In this document: positions 1 to 5,112 of the stretch, piece after piece
How the letters are laid out: each line of letters starts with the position of its first letter
Numbering within the stretch: the first letter of the stretch is position 1
Assembly (NCBI GenBank): GCA_009695405.1
Contig: SIAZ01000250.1
Span: forward strand, 1 to 5,112
DNA: 5,112 nucleotides
Reading direction: 5' to 3'
DNA from: Pedosphaera sp.
Lineage (GTDB): Bacteria; Verrucomicrobiota; Verrucomicrobiia; Limisphaerales; UBA9464
Notes under the pieces: model-generated
The model's database searches: none
The model's input: only the letters and a program-made list of their open reading frames with translations
What the model was told of the DNA's origin: nothing
Position numbers and translations under genes: made by a program

Positions 1-126
1 TTCATGGAGGGGCTCAACAGCCTGTTCTCGGCTGCGAAGCGCAAGGCCCGCGGGTATCGGTCAGTCGAATATAGAACTACCATGCTCTACTTCGTCGCCG
101 GAAAACTCACCCTACCGTGCTACTGA
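1..126 (+). CDS. ISL3-type transposase, C-terminal end (partial, 5' cut by window edge)
   Basis: Frame 1 is open from the first base to a TGA at 124-126 and gives the last 41 residues of a protein. It contains EGLNSLFSAAKRKARGYRS, then an RTTMLYFVAGKL stretch. This is the conserved C-terminal block of the DDE domain of ISL3-family transposases: the EGLN/EGFN motif with the catalytic glutamate region, a basic K-R-ARGYR run, then a hydrophobic segment ending in GKL. The DDE enzyme would cut and rejoin the element's ends. The stop sits where the family normally ends, so the 3' end looks natural and only the 5' part lies outside the window. Whether the whole gene is intact cannot be seen here. 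It converges on a decayed minus-strand gene just downstream. Family-level recognition is from memory of the motif. Confidence 0.8.
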   Translation, partial: FMEGLNSLFSAAKRKARGYRSVEYRTTMLYFVAGKLTLPCY

Positions 127-149
127 CCCACTGAAAGTAGCGAGGAACC
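127..149 (+). repeat. Probable right terminal inverted repeat of the ISL3-type element
   Basis: Immediately after the transposase stop comes a segment ending in GAGGAACC. Read outward on the minus strand it starts GGTTCCTCGCTACTTTCAG. ISL3-family elements commonly end in GG-TC-rich inverted repeats of about 15-40 bases placed very close to the transposase stop, and this segment has that look and position. The left repeat is outside the window, so pairing cannot be tested. If the end is right, the 8 bases from 150 to 157 would be the candidate target duplication. The boundary is inferred. Confidence 0.45.
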
Positions 150-152
150 ATC

Positions 153-792
153 CTAGTCAGCGATAGCTGCCCAAAATTCTACTTCATTAACGATCACAAT
201 TTTTTCCTTTTCTTCGCATCTGCATCGCTTTTTCGACTTTTCGACCATAGCAAGAAAATGCCTATGCGCTGCTACCATCGTTTCCGACCACAAGGTAGTG
301 GGTTGCCAAGGTCACTTGATTAGAAAACTTACCCTCCCTCGACAAAATATGTTCTCCCATAACATTGCATGTAGCCTTTTCAGATTACCCAGTGAACACA
401 AAGGTCTTGTCCTTAAAAATAATCTCAGGATCAAGCGCACAGAGTCCTCCCTTGATAGACTTGGGGACATTATCTCCACTGGGTACCGATTCCCTTGCGA
501 TTCTCGCTTTTTTTGATAATGAGTAAGAAACGAAAGAATCAAAAAAAGCTAACAAGGCAGCGTGTTCTTTTTTGTAGATCACCTTATCACGCAGCGTCCC
601 TATAATGAGACTCTCAATTTCGTCGTACGGATAAATTCTTTTGAGTTAGTCTCGGGTCTGCATCCATTGAAAGAGTCCATCCAATTCGGATTTCTCAATT
701 ATTCCATCCGCTACGATGCCGTGAATTATTCCCTGCAATTCTTGAATGCTGGTCGTGATCTCTCCATAATACTCGTTATCAATTCGAGAGTT
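153..792 (-). pseudogene. Decayed gene for a BRCT-domain protein with helical N-terminal region
   Basis: Read from 792 down to 153, this strand translates into recognisable pieces of a bacterial BRCT-domain protein. The N-terminal part has EITTSIQELQGIIHGIVADG, then a GLFQW segment, an in-frame TAA at 646-648, and LKRIYPYDEIESL. This resembles the helical region that precedes BRCT in a family of bacterial proteins. The BRCT start follows as DPEIIFKDKTFVFTG, stopped by TAA at 385-387. The same frame resumes with SEKATCNVMGEHILS and VTLATHYLVVGNDGSSA, ending in TAG at 262-264. A frame change near 262-268 then gives EKIVIVNEVEFWAAIAD and a natural-looking TAG at 153-155. About seven residues normally following FVFTGK are missing. 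In BRCT proteins such modules bind phosphopeptides or DNA ends; here the gene cannot make the full protein. Another in-frame stop at 793-795 makes the true 5' end unclear. Motif recognition is from memory. Confidence 0.75.
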
Positions 793-873
793 CTACGGTG
801 ACAGGCTATCCTTACCCTCCACCTCAAAAAGCAAATTTCTTTCAGTTTTATCCGCTTACTGAGAGATTGCTTG

Positions 874-2223
874 ATGCTAGATAAGAGTCATTCTAAATCC
901 CCACCTATGAGACTCAATCCCCACTTTGGCGCTTGCTTGGCTTTCTTTCTTTCCGGAGTCGCTGGACTTGCTGCCGACTTCCAAATACGAGACGGCGACC
1001 GCGTTGTTTTCCTCGGAGATAGCATCACTGAACAGCGCCTCTACACTACCTACATCGAAGCCTATGCCCTCACCCGTCATCCAAATTGGAAACTCAAGTT
1101 CCGCAATGTAGGTTGGGGCGGCGACACAGCTTGGCTGCGCCAAAGAGCTCATCCTGACGAAGGTCAACTATTTCGAGCAGAAGGAGATGATTTGTCGGCA
1201 CGTGTTCAGGATTCGGTCGGTCGCGGTTTAGGGCGAGATGTACTCCCTTTGAAGCCGACCTTCGTGACCGTTAAATTTGGGATGAACGATCACTCCTATC
1301 AAAAATTTCGGCCCGACATTTTTAGGGCTTATGAACGAAGCCAAAAGGAAATTGCCACAGTCTTAGGCAAAAATGGAGCACGAGTTGCCTTACTGACCCC
1401 ACAACCAATTGAGGATCGTCGAGCCGATCCAGACAAGGATGAGCGCAATCAATCACTCCGGAAATTCTCCGACGGACTCCGAGATGTCGCAGCGAATACC
1501 GGCGCCGTCTACGTGGATCAATTTGATCCCTTTATGAAGCTAATGCTTACAGCTCGTGCCCAAGATCCAAAAGCTTTTATCGGTGGTGGCGATGCCGTAC
1601 ATCCTGGCCCTGCTGGCCAATTGATTATGGCTTGGGCTGTCTTGAAAGGGCTCGGAGCCACTCCACTGGTGTCTCGGGTCGAAATCGATGCAACTTCATC
1701 CAAAGCTCAGGCCGACGGTTGTGCTGTATCGGGCCTTTTAATTAAGGAAGGGCGCGTGACTTTCGATCGGAAAGATTTATCGCTTCCTATGCCGGTTGAT
1801 TCGCGAGCTGAACCCTCATTGGCACTGGCTCCAGTGCTCGATGATTTGAGTCGTTACGAGCTAAAGATTATCGGGTTGGCCGCAGGTGAATTTGACATCT
1901 CTATTGACGGTGAGACTGCCGAGCGAACCGACGCAGCTGCCCTAGCTAAAGGCCTTAATCTAGCCAACGCGCAAGGGCCTATCACCCGTCAGGCGCGGGA
2001 GGTCCTAGCAGCCATTTTTGAGAAGAATAACCGCTACTTTAATCGGTGGAGGGATGTCCAGTTGTACACGTTTCCAAAGTGGGCCAATGGAACCGAAACC
2101 GACAAACGGCGAGAAATAGAATTGGCGCGTTTGGATAAGGAGATTAACCAACTCGAAGGCAAAATCGACGGCCTTCGTCAGCCACACTCTCATCGATTTG
2201 AAATCCGTCCAGCGGTCAAGTAA
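874..2223 (+). CDS. Exported SGNH/GDSL-family hydrolase (probable carbohydrate esterase)
   Basis: Encodes 449 residues with an N-terminal signal peptide: basic n-region, hydrophobic ACLAFFLSGVAGLA, and likely cleavage near residue 34 before DFQIRDGD. SGNH blocks are all visible. Block I is VVFLGDSITEQ with nucleophile Ser50. Block II is NVGWGGDTAW around residues 79-87. Block III is VKFGMND with Asn138. Block V is DAVHPGPAGQ with Asp240 and His243. These enzymes hydrolyse esters, often acetyl groups on glycans; the substrate here is not readable. Residues about 265-350 form an extra domain. The tail has NRYFNRWRDVQLY followed by a charged, coiled-coil-like helix at about 409-436, a layout I associate with PVC-group bacteria. 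The ATG at 874 was chosen because GAGAG lies 8 bases upstream. TTG at 871 and ATG at 907 are alternatives, and the latter gives a tighter signal peptide. A hairpin follows 31 bases after the stop. Confidence 0.88.
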   Translation: MLDKSHSKSPPMRLNPHFGACLAFFLSGVAGLAADFQIRDGDRVVFLGDSITEQRLYTTYIEAYALTRHPNWKLKFRNVGWGGDTAWLRQRAHPDEGQLFRAEGDDLSARVQDSVGRGLGRDVLPLKPTFVTVKFGMNDHSYQKFRPDIFRAYERSQKEIATVLGKNGARVALLTPQPIEDRRADPDKDERNQSLRKFSDGLRDVAANTGAVYVDQFDPFMKLMLTARAQDPKAFIGGGDAVHPGPAGQLIMAWAVLKGLGATPLVSRVEIDATSSKAQADGCAVSGLLIKEGRVTFDRKDLSLPMPVDSRAEPSLALAPVLDDLSRYELKIIGLAAGEFDISIDGETAERTDAAALAKGLNLANAQGPITRQAREVLAAIFEKNNRYFNRWRDVQLYTFPKWANGTETDKRREIELARLDKEINQLEGKIDGLRQPHSHRFEIRPAVK

Positions 2224-2254
2224 TCACTATCCGCATTGGCTGAACTAACGTCTA

Positions 2255-2285
2255 GGCTCCCAGAGATTTTAAATCTTTGGGAGCC
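2255..2285 (+). terminator. Hairpin between the hydrolase and oxidoreductase genes, terminator-like
   Basis: The arms GGCTCCCAGAGATTT (2255-2269) and AAATCTTTGGGAGCC (2271-2285) are complementary over 15 positions with one G-U pair. Allowing for a real loop, this is a stem of about 13 base pairs. It starts 31 bases after the hydrolase stop and is followed by TTCCTACTTTT, an imperfect T-tract. It could end transcription of the hydrolase gene or attenuate read-through into the oxidoreductase gene. The near symmetry means it could also act on the minus strand, but no gene there needs it. The stem is seen directly; the terminator role is inferred. Confidence 0.75.
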
Positions 2286-2312
2286 TTCCTACTTTTCAGA
2301 AGCCTACTTCTC

Positions 2313-2320
2313 AGGTGAGG
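2313..2320 (+). promoter_or_regulatory. Ribosome binding site that fixes the GMC oxidoreductase start
   Basis: AGGTGAGG lies 8 bases before the ATG at 2329 and is the best Shine-Dalgarno match around any gene in the window. The open frame extends upstream to a TTG at 2236, but that extension would place the 2255-2285 hairpin inside the coding sequence and add 31 residues before the FAD-binding fold. The site therefore favours the ATG at 2329. Confidence 0.7.
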
Positions 2321-2328
2321 CTCTCGAA

Positions 2329-4188
2329 ATGCCTTTACTATTGGACCGCAAAACAAGCCCGAAATATGACGTCATTGTCGTCGGATCTGGCGCGGCTGGC
2401 GGCCAAACCGCCTACACGCTTGCTATGGCGGGAGCCAAAGTTCTGCTGCTAGAAGCCGGCCGAAACTACGAACCGCCCAAAGAGACCCCGATGTTTAATA
2501 TCAACGGAACAGCTCCTCTGCGGGCCGCTCCAACTCCCGATAAACATTTTGGATTTTACGATGCGACCGTTGATGGGGGATGGACCGTGCCCGGCAAACC
2601 CTACACCTCCCGCCGCGCTGATGATGCCTCTGGCAAATTTCATGTGGCCCGTGACTGGCAAGCGGTAGGATCTAAACAAGAATGGCTTTGGTGGCGACCT
2701 CGTATGCTCGGTGGCCGGGCCAATCACTGGGGCCGCATTTCGCTTCGGATGGGTCAGTATGATTTTAAACCCAAGTCCCGCGATGGCCTCGGCCTCGATT
2801 GGTCACTGGATTATCGAGATCTCGCTCCGTATTACGACAAGGTCGAGGCACTCATTGGAGTTTATGGAGCCAATCAGACCCCGGAGCTAGAAAATACACC
2901 CAATTCGTCTCCGGGCATTCTTCTGCCCCCACCCAAACCGCGTGGGTACGAATTACTGGTGCAAAAACACTGCAAGAAATTGGGCATACCGGTCATCCCC
3001 GCCCACATGGCCATCAAATCAGCCCATCCTAACGATCAAAAAACCGCCGAACTCCTGCATCCTGACAATCCCTCAGCACAAAAGATTTTTGCCGATGATT
3101 CAAAGAAACGGCTCCCCTGTTTCTGGTCCACACCGTGTGGTCGTGGTTGTAATATTCGTGCCAATTATCAGCCCACTACCGTCCATATTCCACCCGCTCT
3201 CGCCACCGGTAATCTCGATATCATCACCGATGCAATGGTCCGATCGGTCTCGGTCGATGACCGGGGGCGTGCCACCGGAGTCCATTACGTCGATAAACCA
3301 AGCCAATCGGATCGGCATGTGAAAGCGAACGTCGTGGTCCTTGCCGCATCCGGCTGTGAGTCAGCTCGCATCTTACTCAATTCCAAAAGTGTTCGATTTC
3401 CAAATGGCGTCGCCAATTCATCAGGGAAAGTTGGTCGGTATTTGATGGACACGGTAGGAGCCCAGCTCCAAGGACAAATTCCATCCCTAGAAAATCTCCC
3501 TGCTTGGAATGATGAGGGCGCTGGAACATCGATTCACGTCTATGCACCTTGGTGGCTCTACAAAGAACAGTTGGCCGGCAAACTAGGCTTCGCCCGAGGC
3601 TATCATATCGAAATGAGCGGTGGACGCCAAATGCCCGCGGTCGGGTCCTTTAACTGGCTCACAGAGTCCAATAACGGGGCTTATGGCCAAAAGCTTAAAG
3701 AAGACGCACGTCGTTATTATGGATCTGTGATCACTCTGGCCGGTCGAGGTGAAATGATTCCCAACGATAAATCCTTCTGTGAAATAGATCCTGAGGTAAA
3801 AGACAAATGGGGCATTCCTGTCTTACGTTTCCACTTCGGCTGGTCAGAGCACGAGACACGTCAAGCGGCCCATATGCAAACGACCTTTAAGAGCATCATC
3901 GAAACAATGGGCGGGCGTGTTTTAGGAACGCCGCCAATGGAAGGCCACCAAGCGATCTACACAGGTGGAGCTATTATTCACGAAGTGGGAACCACCTGTA
4001 TGGGAAGTTCCAAAAAAGACTCAGTGCTGAACTCGTGGTGTCAGTCGTGGGATATTCCTAATCTCTTCGTTACCGACGGTGGCCCCTTTGTCTCCAATGC
4101 GGATAAGAATCCGACTCTCTCCATTATGGCACTCGCTTGGCGGGCCTCAGACTATCTTTTATCCGAATTAAAGAAGGGGAATATTTAA
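2329..4188 (+). CDS. GMC-family FAD oxidoreductase with predicted [3Fe-4S] cluster (gluconate 2-dehydrogenase/sugar dehydrogenase-like large subunit)
   Basis: Encodes 619 residues with no signal peptide. The Rossmann motif is YDVIVVGSGAAGGQTAY (GSGAAGG at about 19-25), closed by VLLLEAG. A GMC signature MLGGRANHWGR lies at 126-136. Cys264, Cys270 and Cys274 form CX5CX3C followed by NIRANYQ, the spacing known for [3Fe-4S] ligands in bacterial FAD glucose dehydrogenase and gluconate 2-dehydrogenase. ESARILL lies at 344-350. The C-terminal GMC domain has HEVGTTCMG with catalytic His551, WDIPNLFVTDGGPF, and NPTLSIMALA with Asn594. The enzyme should oxidise a sugar, polyol or aldonate alcohol and pass electrons from FAD through the cluster to a cytochrome or quinone; the substrate is not determinable. 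The small subunit 13 bases downstream has the Tat signal this protein lacks, so joint export to the periplasm is likely. A glycoside 3-dehydrogenase role is one option. Confidence 0.88.
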   Translation: MPLLLDRKTSPKYDVIVVGSGAAGGQTAYTLAMAGAKVLLLEAGRNYEPPKETPMFNINGTAPLRAAPTPDKHFGFYDATVDGGWTVPGKPYTSRRADDASGKFHVARDWQAVGSKQEWLWWRPRMLGGRANHWGRISLRMGQYDFKPKSRDGLGLDWSLDYRDLAPYYDKVEALIGVYGANQTPELENTPNSSPGILLPPPKPRGYELLVQKHCKKLGIPVIPAHMAIKSAHPNDQKTAELLHPDNPSAQKIFADDSKKRLPCFWSTPCGRGCNIRANYQPTTVHIPPALATGNLDIITDAMVRSVSVDDRGRATGVHYVDKPSQSDRHVKANVVVLAASGCESARILLNSKSVRFPNGVANSSGKVGRYLMDTVGAQLQGQIPSLENLPAWNDEGAGTSIHVYAPWWLYKEQLAGKLGFARGYHIEMSGGRQMPAVGSFNWLTESNNGAYGQKLKEDARRYYGSVITLAGRGEMIPNDKSFCEIDPEVKDKWGIPVLRFHFGWSEHETRQAAHMQTTFKSIIETMGGRVLGTPPMEGHQAIYTGGAIIHEVGTTCMGSSKKDSVLNSWCQSWDIPNLFVTDGGPFVSNADKNPTLSIMALAWRASDYLLSELKKGNI

Positions 4189-4201
4189 CCGAGCTCTCCC
4201 T

Positions 4202-4849
4202 ATGAACCCTGAAATATCGCGTCGTGATGCGCTCAACTGGTTGGCCTCTGCCTCGGTCTTAATCGCCACTTTACCAGCCGTCGTCGTCGTCGGAGAGCCT
4301 GCCACTCCCTCAGGCGCTGGCCCCTTAGCCCAACCTTACGGGACAGATCCTGCGCTGCTCAAAAGCTACAAGCCGGGGGATCTATGGCCGTTGACCTTGA
4401 CTGAATTACAACGGGCAACCGTGACAGCTCTGGCCGACCTAATCATCCCAGCTGACGATCGTTCCCCCGCAGCGAGCTACGTCGGCGTCCCTGCATTCAT
4501 CGATGAATGGCTCAGTGCCCCTTATGCTCAACAGCAAATAGACCGTCCCATTCTTTTGGCAGGATTCCTCTGGCTGGAGACGGAAAGTCACCGCCGTTTT
4601 CAGACCGACTTTGCTGCGTTAGATTTGGCACGTCAGACCCAGATTTCCGACGACATCTGTTCTCTCTCTAGGGTCAAACTAGGCTTTGAAAAACCAACCG
4701 CTTTCTTTCATCTCTTTCGCAATTTGACGATGGGTGGATTCTATACGTCGCCTGCTGGGATGAAAGATATCGGCTTCATTGGTAACATCCCGCAAACTCG
4801 TTTTCAGGGGCCACCTCCCGAAGTCCTAGCTCGATTAGGCCTCGGATAA
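4202..4849 (+). CDS. Gluconate 2-dehydrogenase subunit 3-like protein with twin-arginine signal
   Basis: Encodes 215 residues, a usual length for this family. The N-terminus MNPEISRRDALNWL, followed by a hydrophobic stretch to about residue 30, is a Tat-type signal with the SRR pair at 6-8. The mature part has ALADLIIPADDRSPAA (76-91), then VPAFIDEWLSAPY (96-108), and near the end FFHLFRNLTMGGFYTSPAG (168-186) plus an IGFIGN-like turn. These are the conserved elements of the gluconate 2-dehydrogenase subunit 3 family, which partners GMC flavoproteins and carries them across the membrane. It starts 13 bases after the large-subunit stop, so the two are probably cotranscribed. No good Shine-Dalgarno site precedes the ATG, so translational coupling is plausible. 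No cytochrome c gene follows. The protein is probably a structural and export partner, not itself catalytic. Confidence 0.87.
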   Translation: MNPEISRRDALNWLASASVLIATLPAVVVVGEPATPSGAGPLAQPYGTDPALLKSYKPGDLWPLTLTELQRATVTALADLIIPADDRSPAASYVGVPAFIDEWLSAPYAQQQIDRPILLAGFLWLETESHRRFQTDFAALDLARQTQISDDICSLSRVKLGFEKPTAFFHLFRNLTMGGFYTSPAGMKDIGFIGNIPQTRFQGPPPEVLARLGLG

Positions 4850-4994
4850 ATGCCTTTCTTTTATCCCCTAATCTCGTGTCCAAACTGATTTGAAGAACTT
4901 TGTTGAGGTGCCATCATCTCATCTTAGCTATTACGTCAATTCCTTTTATGTGCCGAAAGTTTGTATCCGTGCATTCACGAGTTGACGGTAAGAA
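4850..4994. other. Intergenic stretch with nothing recognisable
   Basis: Between the subunit 3 stop and the minus-strand transposase stop I see no conserved reading frame, no strong hairpin with a T-tract and no RNA gene. It should contain the outer end of the downstream insertion element, but I could not place an inverted repeat without its partner. A short CGTG-CATT-CACG palindrome near 4966-4977 is too small to interpret. Confidence 0.5.
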
Positions 4995-5112
4995 TCAGTT
5001 CCAGAGGAGGTGATCGTCCTTGTTTTTGACCAGGACGCAGAGTTGAAGGAGATGGGTAAGGCCGGGGCGGGTCCAGAACTGACCACTGCCCCGGAGACGG
5101 CGCTGAAACTGT
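4995..5112 (-). CDS. Transposase C-terminal end, probably ISKra4-like (partial, 5' cut by window edge)
   Basis: On the minus strand one frame is open from the window edge to a TGA at 4995-4997 and gives the last 38 residues of a protein. It begins QFQRRLRGSGQFWTRPGLTH, continues LLQLCVLVKNKDD and ends LLWN. The basic run followed by G-S/T-G-QFW, a glycine-leucine turn, a leucine-rich helix and a short tail ending in LW matches what I recall of the C-terminus of ISKra4-type transposases and close relatives. The family name is less certain than the call that this is a transposase end. The element's body lies beyond the window, so its intactness is unknown. It points back toward the oxidoreductase genes. 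Confidence 0.6.
   Translation of the reverse strand, partial: QFQRRLRGSGQFWTRPGLTHLLQLCVLVKNKDDHLLWN

Noticed and set aside
298..516. Plus-strand open frame of 72 codons
   Set aside because: It lies antisense to the BRCT pseudogene, has no ribosome binding site and no recognisable motif; the minus-strand signal explains the region.
312..542. Minus-strand open frame of 76 codons
   Set aside because: It is in a different frame from the one carrying the BRCT motifs, and its translation resembles nothing.
601..606. TATAAT sequence as a possible -10 box
   Set aside because: It falls within the decayed gene's coding motifs (minus strand), more than 260 bases from the next start, with no convincing -35 partner.
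562..801. Plus-strand open frame of 79 codons beginning MFFFVDHL
   Set aside because: It is the mirror of the helical N-terminal part of the decayed minus-strand gene, with no motif or start signal of its own.
877..1167. Minus-strand open frame opposite the hydrolase start
   Set aside because: It is antisense to the signal peptide and SGNH blocks I-II, with no motif of its own.
2236..2328. N-terminal extension of the GMC oxidoreductase from TTG at 2236
   Set aside because: It would place a strong hairpin inside the coding region, has no ribosome binding site, and adds residues not typical before the Rossmann fold; AGGTGAGG precedes the ATG at 2329.
2942..3322. Long plus-strand open frame within the oxidoreductase gene
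   Set aside because: It is out of frame with a clear GMC protein, and its repetitive composition is a by-product of that gene's codon use.

Overview
The window reads as a small bacterial accessory region. Three intact genes on the + strand (an exported SGNH-type esterase, an FAD/iron-sulfur GMC oxidoreductase and its Tat-signal small subunit) lie between debris of mobile elements. The composition is moderate, roughly half G+C by eye. The esterase type, with a C-terminal coiled-coil tail, and the GMC plus subunit 3 pair suggest Verrucomicrobiota, Planctomycetota or a related PVC lineage. That placement is an inference from gene type, not a measured one.

Layout. Positions 1-126 are the last 41 codons of an ISL3-type transposase, followed by its probable right terminal repeat ending near 149. 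Positions 153-792 look empty at first, but on the minus strand they hold a decayed gene for a BRCT-domain protein. Helical N-terminal and BRCT core motifs can be read through two in-frame stops, a small internal loss and a frameshift. Positions 874-2223 encode the secreted SGNH/GDSL hydrolase. A strong hairpin at 2255-2285 separates it from the next gene. Positions 2329-4188 encode the GMC oxidoreductase and 4202-4849 the gluconate 2-dehydrogenase subunit 3-like partner, 13 bases apart and clearly a pair. Positions 4850-4994 hold nothing I can identify. From 4995 to the window end, on the minus strand, is the C-terminus of a second transposase, probably ISKra4-like.

How the genes may work together. 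The small subunit carries a twin-arginine signal and the large subunit has none, so the folded flavoprotein is probably exported as a passenger. The large subunit has a CX5CX3C motif that matches the [3Fe-4S] ligands of bacterial membrane-bound sugar and polyol dehydrogenases, which implies electron transfer out of the FAD. No cytochrome c subunit is present in the window, so the acceptor must be encoded elsewhere. The neighbouring exported SGNH hydrolase could remove acyl groups from carbohydrates before they are oxidised, but the hairpin suggests it is a separate or attenuated transcription unit. No RNA gene, CRISPR array or replication origin was seen.
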